52,441 nt of DNA from Bacillota bacterium (lineage in GTDB: Bacteria; Bacillota; Clostridia; Lachnospirales; Cellulosilyticaceae), in assembly GCA_023410675.1 (NCBI GenBank), contig JAEYPM010000076.1, forward strand, positions 1 to 52,441. The letters are read 5' to 3'. The notes under the pieces are model-generated. The model saw only the letters and a program-made list of their open reading frames with translations. It did no database searches and was not told the DNA's origin. Made by a program: the position numbers and the translations under genes. Shown piece after piece: positions 44,372 through 52,441 of this stretch. Each line of letters opens with the position of its first letter. Position 1 is the first letter of the stretch.

Positions 44372-44968
44372 ATGGCTGAATTAGATAAAATAATAAAGCA
44401 TATTGAGAACGATGCTGCTGCAGTTGCTTTAGCTATTCTCACTGATGCACAGAGTAAAGCAGAAGAAATGATTGCTACTGCCGAAGAGGATGCTCAAAAC
44501 AGATGCCACGAAATCCAGAAGAAAACTGAAGCTGATATTGAAAATACTCTTAATAAAGCAGACTCTGCTGCACTCTTACAAGAAAGAAAGATGATTCTAA
44601 ATGCAAAGCAGCAATTTATCAATGACGTTATTGAACGTGCTAAAATTTCACTTGCACAGTTGTCAAATGAAGACTATTTTAATATGATCAAGAAAATGAT
44701 TAAGAAGTATGCACTGCCTAAGAAAGGAGAAATTATCTTTTCTCAATCAGATATAAAACGTCTTCCTGCTAATTTTGAAGCTGATTTACCTACTATTCTT
44801 TCGGAAAAAGAAGGAGCAGAGCTATTGGTATCTGATGAGACAAGAAAGATCGATGGGGGCTTTATATTGGTATATGGTGACGTGGAAGAAAATTGTTCTT
44901 TTGAAGCCTTATTTCTTGCAGCAAAAGAATCCTTGCAGGACAAAGTATATAAGTTCTTATTTAAATAG
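44372..44968 (+). CDS. ntpE: V/A-type ATPase subunit E (peripheral stalk)
   Basis: A 198-residue protein. The N-terminal helix is Ala/Glu-rich (IENDAAAVALAILTDAQSKA) and pairs with the subunit H helix to form the peripheral stalk. The C-terminal globular part (FNMIKKMIKKYALPKKGEII, ETRKIDGGFILVYGDVEENC) matches the family's conserved GGxxL..g.ie.n segment. TTAGGAG precedes the ATG. It lies between the K and C genes, as in other NtpFIKECGABD-type operons. Confidence 0.9.
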   Translation: MAELDKIIKHIENDAAAVALAILTDAQSKAEEMIATAEEDAQNRCHEIQKKTEADIENTLNKADSAALLQERKMILNAKQQFINDVIERAKISLAQLSNEDYFNMIKKMIKKYALPKKGEIIFSQSDIKRLPANFEADLPTILSEKEGAELLVSDETRKIDGGFILVYGDVEENCSFEALFLAAKESLQDKVYKFLFK

Positions 44969-44996
44969 CATGCGGTAAGAAAGGAGGGAAGAATAT

Positions 44997-45965
44997 ATGG
45001 CTGATAAACTTTATACCTATGCAGTTGCACGTATCCGTTCCAAGGAATTAACCTTACTTACTCGGTCGTTTTTTGACCAGCTTTTAGCTTCTAAGAGTTA
45101 TGAGGATTGCATGCGTCTATTAAAAGATAAAGGATGGGGAACACAGGGAGACGAAACTGCAGAAGAGCTTTTACAAATTGAACGTAATAAAACATGGGAT
45201 TTAATACGTGAACTAATAGAAGATATGTCTGTGTTTGATACTTTTTTGTATGAGAATGATTTCCACAATTTAAAAGCAGCAATTAAAGAGATCTATATTA
45301 ATAAGAAATTCGACAACATATATATTTCTCATGGAACAATAGATCCTAACATTATACAGCAAGCAGTAATAGAGCGTGATTTTTCACTTTTGCCTGAGTA
45401 TATGCGTTTATGTGGTGAAGAAGCTTATGATGTGCAGCTCCATACAGGAGACAGTCAATTGTGTGATATTATTATTGATAAAGCAGCTTTAGAAACGATC
45501 TATAGAAAGGGTAAAGAGTCAAAAAATGAATTACTTGCTAAGTATGCACAGCTAAAAGTTGCTGCATCAAATATTAACATTGCTATACGTAGCCATAAAA
45601 CAGGTAAAACAAAAGAGTTTCTAGAAAAAGCATTAGTAGAATGTGATACATTAAATAAAGACAGCCTAATTGAAGCGGTCCTAAATGGTGAAGAAGCTAT
45701 TTACGATTATTTGGCGACTACAGTTTATCATGATGCTGTACAAGCAGTCAAAAAGTCTCCTTCTTCTTTCGAGAAATGGTGCGATAATCTGATTATAGAA
45801 CATATAAAACCACAAAAGTACAATCCGTTTACTTTATCACCCCTTGCTGCCTATATCTTAGCACGAGAAAATGAAATTAAGTCTGTAAGGATAGTACTTT
45901 CTGGCAAACAAAATGAACTATCTGAAGAGTCTGTTCGGGAAAGGTTGAGGGAAATGTATGTATAA
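44997..45965 (+). CDS. ntpC: V/A-type ATPase subunit C (d-like central adaptor)
   Basis: A 322-residue helical protein that couples the central stalk to the K ring. Typical features are the N-terminal YAVARIRSKELTLL and the C-terminal NPFTLSPLAAYILARENEIK with VRIVLSGKQNELSEESVRER, the conserved end of the family. AGAAAGGAGGG precedes the ATG. The last eight bases overlap subunit F, indicating translational coupling. Confidence 0.92.
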   Translation: MADKLYTYAVARIRSKELTLLTRSFFDQLLASKSYEDCMRLLKDKGWGTQGDETAEELLQIERNKTWDLIRELIEDMSVFDTFLYENDFHNLKAAIKEIYINKKFDNIYISHGTIDPNIIQQAVIERDFSLLPEYMRLCGEEAYDVQLHTGDSQLCDIIIDKAALETIYRKGKESKNELLAKYAQLKVAASNINIAIRSHKTGKTKEFLEKALVECDTLNKDSLIEAVLNGEEAIYDYLATTVYHDAVQAVKKSPSSFEKWCDNLIIEHIKPQKYNPFTLSPLAAYILARENEIKSVRIVLSGKQNELSEESVRERLREMYV

Positions 45966-46281
45966 AATAGCTGTATTAGGTGATAGGGATAGTATATATG
46001 GTTTTGCAGCATTAGGACTAAGCATATATCCAGTCAGGACTTATGATGAAGCAGTAAAGATCTTAAGAGATCTTGTAGAAGACTCTTTTGCAGTTATTTA
46101 TATAACAGAGTCTATGCAAGCACAATTAGAATCAGAAATAGATAAGTATCGCTTAAGACTATTGCCTGCAATTATACCGATTCCAGGAATATTTGGAAAT
46201 ACTGGAATGGGCATGCGTAATGTAAAAAAATCAGTAGAGCAGGCAGTTGGTTCGGATATTATATTTAATAATGAAAACTAA
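45958..46281 (+). CDS. ntpG: V/A-type ATPase subunit F (NtpG, central stalk)
   Basis: A 107-residue alpha/beta protein (MYKIAVLGDRDSIYGFAALG, SFAVIYITESMQAQL, PAIIPIPGIFGNTGMGMRNV). This matches the small central-stalk subunit that activates ATP hydrolysis by binding subunit D. Its ATG lies within the end of the C gene. The conserved GD-D-S and P-IP motifs are present. Confidence 0.92.
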   Translation: MYKIAVLGDRDSIYGFAALGLSIYPVRTYDEAVKILRDLVEDSFAVIYITESMQAQLESEIDKYRLRLLPAIIPIPGIFGNTGMGMRNVKKSVEQAVGSDIIFNNEN

Positions 46282-46301
46282 CAAAGAAGGTGAATATAAA
46301 G

Positions 46302-48071
46302 ATGAGCAAAGGCATCATAAAGAAAGTTGCCGGCCCACTAGTCATAGCTGAAGGTATGCGTGATGCAAATATGTTTGACGTTGTGCGTGTATCTAAGCAA
46401 CGATTAATTGGTGAAATTATTGAAATACATGGTGATAAAGCTTCCATTCAGGTTTATGAGGAAACATCTGGACTTGGCCCGGGAGAACCAGTAGAATCAA
46501 CAGGAGCACCGCTTAGTGTAGAACTTGGGCCTGGGCTAATAGGTAGTATTTTTGATGGTATTCAACGTCCCCTAGTAAATATTATGAACATTTCTGGAAA
46601 TAATCTAAAACGCGGAATAGAAGTTCCAGCTCTCAACAGGGAGCAAAAATGGCATTTTACACCAACAGTGACAGTAGGAACTGTGGTTGAAAGTGGAGAT
46701 ATTATTGGTACTGTGTCTGAAACTGAAATTGTTCTTCATAAAATTATGATCCCTAATGGTACTAAGGGAACAATTGCATCCATTCAAGAAGGTGACTACA
46801 CAATTACAGAGCCAGTTGCTGTTATTAAACATGAAGATGGTAGTTCAACTGAGATTACAATGATGCAAAAATGGCCTGTACGTGTTGGGAGACCTTATAA
46901 AGAAAAATTGCCTCCAGATATGCCACTTATTACAGGACAACGTACTATAGATACATTATTTCCTATTGCAAAAGGTGGCGTTGCTTCTATACCTGGACCA
47001 TTTGGTAGTGGTAAAACAGTTGTTCAACATCAGTTAGCAAAGTGGGCTGAAGCAGACATCGTGGTTTATATAGGATGTGGTGAACGTGGTAATGAAATGA
47101 CAGATGTACTTAATGAATTCCCAGAACTCAAAGATCCTAAGACTGGACATTCATTAATGGAGCGAACAGTTCTTATAGCAAATACGTCAGATATGCCAGT
47201 TGCAGCTCGTGAAGCTTCTATATATGTAGGTATTACCATTGCGGAATATTTTAGAGATATGGGTTATTCAGTAGCACTTATGGCTGATTCAACATCGAGG
47301 TGGGCAGAAGCACTTAGAGAAATGTCAGGTCGTTTGGAAGAAATGCCAGGTGAAGAAGGATATCCAGCCTATTTAGGAAGTCGTTTAGCACAATTCTATG
47401 AACGTGCAGGCAGGGTTATATCTACTGGAACTGCAGGCAGGGAAGGTGCCCTATCAGTAATTGGAGCAGTATCTCCACCAGGAGGAGATATTTCTGAGCC
47501 AGTATCACAAGCGACTCTACGTATTGTAAAAGTATTCTGGGGATTAGATTCAAATTTAGCCTATAGACGTCACTTCCCAGCTATTAATTGGCTTACCAGC
47601 TATTCTTTATATGTAAATAGCATGGAAAAGTGGTTTAATAGTAAGGTAGATCAAGATTGGATGAAGCTTCGTGCACGCATTATGCAGTTGCTCCATGAAG
47701 AATCTGAGTTAGATGAAATTGTTAAGTTAGTCGGTATGGATGCTTTATCTGCACCGGATCGTTTGAAATTAGAAGCTGCTCGTTCTATTCGTGAAGACTT
47801 CTTACACCAAGATGCTTTTCATGAAATAGATACGTATACAAGTTTAAACAAGCAATTTAGAATGATGCAAATTGTACTAGCATATTTTGATATATGCCTA
47901 GATGCTCTAAACAAGGGAGCTTCTATAGAGAAGCTAGTTAAACTACCTGTACGCGAAAAAATTGGACGTGTTAAGTATGTAGATCCAAGTAATATTGATC
48001 AAGAATATACTTATATCATCGATACATTAAATGATGAGGCTAATGAGTTATTGAAGGAGGAGGAGGCCTAA
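46302..48071 (+). CDS. ntpA: V/A-type ATPase catalytic subunit A
   Basis: A 589-residue catalytic subunit. It has the Walker A GPFGSGKTVVQHQ, ECGERGNEMTDVL-type sequence (GCGERGNEMTDVLNEFPEL), Walker B SVALMADSTSRWAEALREMS, and the A-type insert containing WHFTPTV. ATG 46302 follows AAGAAGGTGA; the longer GTG-started frame at 46290 begins within that site. The stop codon overlaps the start of subunit B (TAATG). It hydrolyses or makes ATP at the interface with B. Confidence 0.96.
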   Translation: MSKGIIKKVAGPLVIAEGMRDANMFDVVRVSKQRLIGEIIEIHGDKASIQVYEETSGLGPGEPVESTGAPLSVELGPGLIGSIFDGIQRPLVNIMNISGNNLKRGIEVPALNREQKWHFTPTVTVGTVVESGDIIGTVSETEIVLHKIMIPNGTKGTIASIQEGDYTITEPVAVIKHEDGSSTEITMMQKWPVRVGRPYKEKLPPDMPLITGQRTIDTLFPIAKGGVASIPGPFGSGKTVVQHQLAKWAEADIVVYIGCGERGNEMTDVLNEFPELKDPKTGHSLMERTVLIANTSDMPVAAREASIYVGITIAEYFRDMGYSVALMADSTSRWAEALREMSGRLEEMPGEEGYPAYLGSRLAQFYERAGRVISTGTAGREGALSVIGAVSPPGGDISEPVSQATLRIVKVFWGLDSNLAYRRHFPAINWLTSYSLYVNSMEKWFNSKVDQDWMKLRARIMQLLHEESELDEIVKLVGMDALSAPDRLKLEAARSIREDFLHQDAFHEIDTYTSLNKQFRMMQIVLAYFDICLDALNKGASIEKLVKLPVREKIGRVKYVDPSNIDQEYTYIIDTLNDEANELLKEEEA

Positions 48072-49441
48072 TGCCAAAGGAATATAGAACCATTCAAGAG
48101 GTAGCAGGTCCTCTGATGTTAGTAAAAGGTGTTGAAGATGTTGCCTATAATGAACTAGCAGAAATTGAGCTAGCAAATGGTGAAAGACGTAGGTGTAAGG
48201 TTCTTGAAATTGATGGCGGGAATGCTCTTGTACAGTTATTTGAAAGTGCAACAGGTATTAACTTATCAAATAGCAAGGTACGTTTTTTAGGACGTAGTAT
48301 GGAGTTAGGCGTTTCGTCTGATATGTTAAGCCGTGTGTTTGATGGACTTGGGCGTCCAATAGATAAAGGACCAGAAATATTACCAGAACAACGCTTAGAC
48401 ATCAATGGGCTACCAATGAATCCAGCTGCTAGAAATTATCCTCAAGAGTTTATTCAAACAGGAGTTTCTGCTATAGATGGATTAAATACACTCGTTCGTG
48501 GTCAAAAGTTACCAATTTTCTCAGCCAGTGGTTTGCCACATGCTGAGTTAGCAGCACAAATTGCAAGACAAGCCAAGGTAAGAGGCACAAATGAACCATT
48601 TGCGGTAGTATTTGCAGCAATGGGAATTACTTTTGAAGAAGCAAATTTCTTTACAGAGAGTTTTAAAGAAACTGGAGCAATTGACCGTACTGTAATGTTT
48701 ATCAACCTTGCAAATGACCCTGCTATTGAGCGTATTGCTACACCTCGTATGGCTCTTACTGCAGCAGAGTACCTTGCTTTTGAAAAAGATATGCATGTCC
48801 TTGTTATCTTAACAGACATTACAAATTATGCAGACTCACTTAGGGAAGTATCTGCAGCAAGAAAAGAAGTGCCAGGACGTCGTGGTTATCCAGGATATAT
48901 GTATACAGACCTTGCTTCATTATATGAAAGAGCAGGACGCCAAAAGGGTAAATCAGGAAGCATTACGATGATTCCTATATTAACTATGCCAGAGGATGAT
49001 AAGACTCATCCAATCCCTGACTTAACAGGTTATATTACTGAGGGGCAAATTATTTTAAGTCGTGATCTTTTCAGGCAAAATATCACGCCACCTATTGATG
49101 TACTCCCATCACTTTCTCGTCTTAAAGACAAAGGTATTGGACAAGGCAAGACACGTGCAGATCATTCAGGTACAATGAACCAACTTTTTGCCGCATATGC
49201 AAGAGGGAAGGAAGCTAAAGAGTTAATGGTCGTACTTGGTGAAGCAGCACTTACAGATATTGATAAGCTTTATGCAAAGTTTGCAGATAGCTTTGAAAGA
49301 GAATATGTATCTCAAGGCTACTATAATAATCGTGATATTGAGGACACACTAGATATTGGATGGAAATTGTTATCCATACTCCCAAAAACAGAGCTTAAGA
49401 GAATTAAAGATGAATTTATTGATCAATATTATGGCAAATAG
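48071..49441 (+). CDS. ntpB: V/A-type ATPase regulatory subunit B
   Basis: A 456-residue non-catalytic nucleotide-binding subunit. Signatures are SRVFDGLGRPIDKGPEI, QTGVSAIDGLNTLVRGQKLP, a degenerate P-loop (FSASGLPHAELAAQI) and YPGYMYTDLASLYERAGR. The degenerate P-loop separates it from A and from F-type beta. The start overlaps the A stop by one base and AAGGAGGAGG lies upstream, so the two are made in matched amounts. Confidence 0.96.
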   Translation: MPKEYRTIQEVAGPLMLVKGVEDVAYNELAEIELANGERRRCKVLEIDGGNALVQLFESATGINLSNSKVRFLGRSMELGVSSDMLSRVFDGLGRPIDKGPEILPEQRLDINGLPMNPAARNYPQEFIQTGVSAIDGLNTLVRGQKLPIFSASGLPHAELAAQIARQAKVRGTNEPFAVVFAAMGITFEEANFFTESFKETGAIDRTVMFINLANDPAIERIATPRMALTAAEYLAFEKDMHVLVILTDITNYADSLREVSAARKEVPGRRGYPGYMYTDLASLYERAGRQKGKSGSITMIPILTMPEDDKTHPIPDLTGYITEGQIILSRDLFRQNITPPIDVLPSLSRLKDKGIGQGKTRADHSGTMNQLFAAYARGKEAKELMVVLGEAALTDIDKLYAKFADSFEREYVSQGYYNNRDIEDTLDIGWKLLSILPKTELKRIKDEFIDQYYGK

Positions 49442-49482
49442 GTGTGACCTATGTTGTAAAAAACAGGAAGGAGGTGCTATTC

Positions 49483-50148
49483 TTGGCTAAGACACATGTT
49501 AATCCAACACGTATGGAATTAACCCGTCTCAAAAGAAAACTAGTTACCGCTATTAGAGGGCATAAGTTATTAAAAGATAAAAGAGATGAATTAATGCGTC
49601 AGTTTCTCGATCTCGTTAGAGAAAATAAAGCATTACGTGAAAAAGTTGAAGCAGGAATTGCAACAGCCAATAAGAATTTTGTTTTAGCACGATCTGCTAT
49701 GTCAGATGAAGTATTGAATGTTGCATTAATGGCACCGAGACAAGAAGTACATTTAGAAATGCATACGAAAAATGTAATGAGCGTAGACATTCCAGTTTTT
49801 GAGTACAAAACAAAAACACCTGATGCTAATGATATATATTCTTATGGATTTGCATTTACTTCCAGTGATCTTGATGACGCAATCAAGTCATTACAAGATG
49901 TATTACCCGATATGCTCAGACTTGCAGAATGCGAAAAGTCTTGTCAAATGATGGCAGCAGAGATTGAAAAAACCAGACGCCGTGTAAATGCTCTAGAGCA
50001 TGTTATGATTCCAGAAATGCAAGCAAATATTAAATATATTATTATGAAATTAGATGAGAATGAACGAAGTACTCAAATTCGTCTGATGAAGGTTAAGGAT
50101 ATGATGCTCGAGCAAGTGTATCATTATCAAGAAAGAAATAGTTCGTAA
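49483..50148 (+). CDS. ntpD: V/A-type ATPase subunit D (central rotor shaft)
   Basis: A 221-residue antiparallel coiled-coil protein forming the rotor axle. The N-terminus KTHVNPTRMELTRLKRKLVT and the C-terminal TRRRVNALEHVMIPEMQANI are strongly conserved in the family. The start is TTG at 49483, giving MAKTHVNPTR and lying seven bases after AAGGAGGTG; a GTG-started frame from 49444 would precede that site. It is the last gene of the operon, followed by a perfect terminator. Confidence 0.94.
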   Translation: MAKTHVNPTRMELTRLKRKLVTAIRGHKLLKDKRDELMRQFLDLVRENKALREKVEAGIATANKNFVLARSAMSDEVLNVALMAPRQEVHLEMHTKNVMSVDIPVFEYKTKTPDANDIYSYGFAFTSSDLDDAIKSLQDVLPDMLRLAECEKSCQMMAAEIEKTRRRVNALEHVMIPEMQANIKYIIMKLDENERSTQIRLMKVKDMMLEQVYHYQERNSS

Positions 50149-50170
50149 AAAGACATAAGCATGATATAAT

Positions 50171-50210
50171 AAAACCTGTCATAAATATTATTAATACTAT
50201 GACAGGTTTT
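50171..50210 (+). terminator. Terminator of the V-type ATPase operon
   Basis: AAAACCTGTCATA pairs perfectly over 13 bp with TATGACAGGTTTT around a short AT loop, followed by ATTATTTT. Confidence 0.88.
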
Positions 50211-50251
50211 ATTATTTTAATTTATAAGATAATTATAAAAATGGAGCGTTT

Positions 50252-51079
50252 ATGAAAAGAAAATTATTTTGTGAGATTAGTCCAATTACTTACAAAATTT
50301 CAGTTGTAAAGTGCCAGTTTCTAAGATATTTGGCTTGGATATTTGGAAATAAAACATATGCAAAAACTTTAAGTAAAGAGAAATTACCAGTAGTAGTGTA
50401 TAAGCACAAATCATTAATAAGACGTACATTAGGAAATGTTGATGTGCAGCTACAAGAAAATAAAGCTATAAATTTAATAATAGCTGCACCTAAGATTAAC
50501 CATATACTTATTAAACCAAATGAAACATTTTCCTTTTGGAAATTAGTAGGCAAAACAAGTAAGAAAAGAGGCTATAAAGAGGGGCTTGTTATTAAAGGAA
50601 ATAAAACAGATAAAGGAATAGGTGGTGGTATGTGTCAATTTACTAATTTAATTCATTGGATGATACTTCATAGTCCTTTAGATATTACAGAACATCATCA
50701 CCACAATTCATTAGATCTTTTTCCAGATTTTAATAGGCAAATACCCTTTGGGACTGGAACATCTATAATGTATAATTATCTTGATTATCAGTTTACTAAT
50801 AATACAGATAATACTTTTCAAATTGTAGTCTATACAGCTAATACACATTTATGTGGAGAATTAAGATGTATTAAAGAATTAGAACATAGTTATCACATAG
50901 TTGAAGAAGAGCAATACTACTTACTTGAAGCAGATGGATATTACAGAAATAATAAAATATATAGAGAAGTATACAACAAGAAAAAAGGAAACTTAATAGA
51001 CAAAACGTTAATTATAGCCAATCATTCAAAAGTAATGTATGATTATACATATATTCCAGAAGATAAAATAAGAAATTAA
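50252..51079 (+). CDS. VanW family protein
   Basis: A 275-residue protein with the VanW core: LIIAAPKINHILIKPNETFS, FWKLVGKTSKKRGYKEGLVI, GIGGGMCQFTNLIHWMILHS and the HHHH-containing segment ending FPDFNRQIPFGTGTS. The family is named from vancomycin-B clusters but is widespread in Firmicutes without resistance genes, and its activity is unknown. No vanR/S/H/B/X is nearby, so no resistance is implied. The N-terminus is basic, with no clear signal peptide. ATGGAGCG lies ahead of the ATG. Confidence 0.9.
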   Translation: MKRKLFCEISPITYKISVVKCQFLRYLAWIFGNKTYAKTLSKEKLPVVVYKHKSLIRRTLGNVDVQLQENKAINLIIAAPKINHILIKPNETFSFWKLVGKTSKKRGYKEGLVIKGNKTDKGIGGGMCQFTNLIHWMILHSPLDITEHHHHNSLDLFPDFNRQIPFGTGTSIMYNYLDYQFTNNTDNTFQIVVYTANTHLCGELRCIKELEHSYHIVEEEQYYLLEADGYYRNNKIYREVYNKKKGNLIDKTLIIANHSKVMYDYTYIPEDKIRN

Positions 51080-51135
51080 TAATAAAGAAAAAGACATAAT
51101 AAGAAGTAAATTAATAGTGTGAAAGGAGGAGAAGT

Positions 51136-52260
51136 GTGGGCAACTATATAAAAACATTTCGATTAAAAAAGACAATTATATTAACCCTCATTATGTTGAG
51201 TATATATGCTCTAAGTTTGATCACTTATGCAGATGAAGCTATAACTATCAATATAAACAACAACATAGTAGAAAAGCAAATATTAATGAGAATAGAGGAT
51301 GGAAGAGTCTTTGTTCCCATTCGTATTATTGCAGAAGAAATGGGGTCAGAAATTGTATACGATAATAACACAAAGACAGTAACTATTAAAAGGCAAGACA
51401 AGGTAGTTAAGCTAAGTAATACTAGGAATATTAATGGTTATGTTATGCTAAGTATACGCGAAGTAGCTGAATTGCTTGAATGTGAGGTAAGATGGGAAAA
51501 AACTAATAGAACTATATATATATATACTAAAGACATTATACCTAAGAGTACAAAAAGAACAGACAATTGGGGGAGGCGTATTCAATTAAGTTCTTTTCCA
51601 ACAGAGGCTCAATATTTCCCTTATATTTGCGAAGATGTACCAAATTGGGTTTATGAGGGGATCATAGACTATATGAAAAATGCAAACAAAAGGGCTCTAT
51701 GGAGTGGCTACGAAATTGATCAATATGGTAACTCTGCTACAAAATGGAGTATTAACAAAAGAAATACACCTAATGACTTTTGGAATTCAGGCTATACTAC
51801 AGAAGTATACTATACACGATTAAAGAAATACCTTGATTTTTGTTTAAATATTGACTATCGTGTTTTAAAGCATTCAGATGTGAAAAAGATGATGAGCGAA
51901 TGTATTGGAGAAAACCAATTTAGAAACTTTGATAAAGCAGTAGATAGTTGGTATAAATATTATTTGCGAAATAAAATAATTATTTCTGGTGAAAGCACTA
52001 TTATGCCAGAAGGATTTCATTTAACTGACAATAATTTACCAGTATTAACAGCTTATATTAAATTTAATATTTCATCGCAGACACCAAATAATTATCGTTT
52101 GATTGGAAATAAAGATAATAACGATGTATTTCAAACGAATAATACTTATGAAGGGCTAATTGTCTTTCCAACCACCAGTTATCAAGGTGATGCAAATAAC
52201 TATAAACTTGATTATGATTTTTTAGGAATAGATATAAGAGATCTAAGGAGGGTCGATTAA
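51136..52260 (+). CDS. Secreted protein with copper-amine-oxidase N-terminal-like domain
   Basis: A 374-residue protein with a signal peptide or anchor (hydrophobic residues 13-30, then TYADEA). Residues about 35-135 form the repeat-like stalk domain (RVFVPIRIIAEEMGSEIVYD, then TKTVTIKRQ, and the second copy GYVMLSIREVAELLECEVRW), common in clostridial surface proteins and unrelated to amine oxidase catalysis. The C-terminal 230 residues, rich in Trp and Tyr, are not recognised. The start is GTG at 51136 after GAAAGGAGGAG. The function is unknown; it is probably extracellular. Confidence 0.85.
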   Translation: MGNYIKTFRLKKTIILTLIMLSIYALSLITYADEAITININNNIVEKQILMRIEDGRVFVPIRIIAEEMGSEIVYDNNTKTVTIKRQDKVVKLSNTRNINGYVMLSIREVAELLECEVRWEKTNRTIYIYTKDIIPKSTKRTDNWGRRIQLSSFPTEAQYFPYICEDVPNWVYEGIIDYMKNANKRALWSGYEIDQYGNSATKWSINKRNTPNDFWNSGYTTEVYYTRLKKYLDFCLNIDYRVLKHSDVKKMMSECIGENQFRNFDKAVDSWYKYYLRNKIIISGESTIMPEGFHLTDNNLPVLTAYIKFNISSQTPNNYRLIGNKDNNDVFQTNNTYEGLIVFPTTSYQGDANNYKLDYDFLGIDIRDLRRVD

Positions 52261-52368
52261 TTCCATAATAGTGAAACCCTAGAGTATATTAGTAAGCGTA
52301 AAATAATTACTCACCTTTGAGCTGGTCAAGCAAAATTGTAACACTTTGGTTGAAATATTTAATGAAAA

Positions 52369-52389
52369 CTTGGGGACTACATCCCCAAG
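52369..52389. repeat. Perfect hairpin near the right edge
   Basis: CTTGGGGA and TCCCCAAG pair around CTACA. It is GC-rich compared with its surroundings and is followed by CCCCAGTAG. Between 52261 and 52368 no gene or other signal is evident. Confidence 0.5.
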
Positions 52390-52405
52390 CCCCAGTAGAC
52401 TAGAT

Positions 52406-52441
52406 TTTCAAAGAGCATTTTATACAAAATACTCTTTGAAA
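52406..52441. repeat. Long inverted repeat at the window end
   Basis: TTTCAAAGAG pairs with CTCTTTGAAA and the inner ATTTT with AAAAT around ATAC, making about 15 bp with one mismatch. It reaches the last base, so its true length and context are unknown. It could be a terminator or the border of an insertion element. Confidence 0.5.

Noticed and set aside
48145..48819. Antisense frames within the V-ATPase B gene
   Set aside because: Shadow frames inside a strongly conserved gene, without start signals or recognisable domains.
50252..51079. VanW as evidence of vancomycin resistance
   Set aside because: No other van genes are present, and VanW proteins are common in non-resistant Firmicutes.
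1..52441. CRISPR arrays, prophage or complete mobile elements
   Set aside because: No regularly spaced repeats, cas genes, integrase, phage structural genes or transposase frames were seen on either strand.

Overview
The window is AT-rich (roughly one third G+C by eye), gene-dense DNA with strong AGGAGG-type ribosome binding sites, TTGACA/TATAAT-type promoters, a glmS ribozyme, a GerMN-domain lipoprotein and an archaeal/vacuolar-type ATPase operon. Together these point to an anaerobic, probably endospore-forming member of the Clostridia. A Lachnospirales relative such as Cellulosilyticum is a guess from general resemblance and was not tested. No rRNA, CRISPR array, prophage or intact transposase is visible; there is one tRNA (Pro, GGG).

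Layout. 1-1.3 kb: edge of a divergent gene and a 5'-truncated AGE-fold sugar epimerase relic. 1.4-7.1 kb: housekeeping genes (Cys-rich small protein, DegV, Ogt, a large M16C metallopeptidase, a radical SAM/SPASM protein). 7.1-14.2 kb: a carbohydrate-type locus in which a minus-strand operon (zinc dehydrogenase, then sugar isomerase) diverges from an AraC regulator that is followed by a MATE exporter, an unfamiliar TIM-barrel-like protein and a methyltransferase. 14.4-18.8 kb: hypA-hypB-hypF-hypE, the Ni-insertion and carbamoyl/cyanide branch of [NiFe]-hydrogenase maturation, with no hypC or hypD. 18.8-22.5 kb: tRNA-Pro, a phosphatase-superfamily protein, and a LysR regulator divergent from two micro-membrane proteins and an OadB-type sodium pump subunit. 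22.7-27.3 kb: ABC exporter, GerMN lipoprotein, transglutaminase-like protein and small proteins. 27.4-29.4 kb: glmS ribozyme and glmS. 29.4-35.5 kb: two CNNM/CBS transporters and a Cu/Zn-SOD family protein, interspersed with gene decay (an hsdM relic, an acetyltransferase broken by a TAG codon, a PAP2 phosphatase remnant), then ferritin. 35.9-41.2 kb: SelO, a membrane J-domain protein, RecD2 and a shortened PH-domain protein. 41.4-50.2 kb: a complete nine-gene V/A-type ATPase operon whose rotor subunit carries the full set of sodium-binding residues known from Enterococcus hirae NtpK. 50.2-52.4 kb: a VanW protein, a copper-amine-oxidase-N-domain secreted protein and paired hairpins at the edge.

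Themes. Sodium bioenergetics appears twice (OadB-type pump subunit, Na+-type V-ATPase). Metal and oxygen handling recurs (ferritin with a PerR-like palindrome over its promoter, Cu/Zn-SOD, Hyp proteins). No clearly new defence or mobile system was found. The most interesting unexplained items are the OadB subunit with two tiny membrane proteins and no decarboxylase, the hyp set without its HypCD scaffold, the AraC/MATE/TIM-barrel locus with its paired operator-like repeats, a duplicated TTCACAT-N20-ATGTGAA intergenic element, and the hairpin and upstream ORF in the V-ATPase leader.
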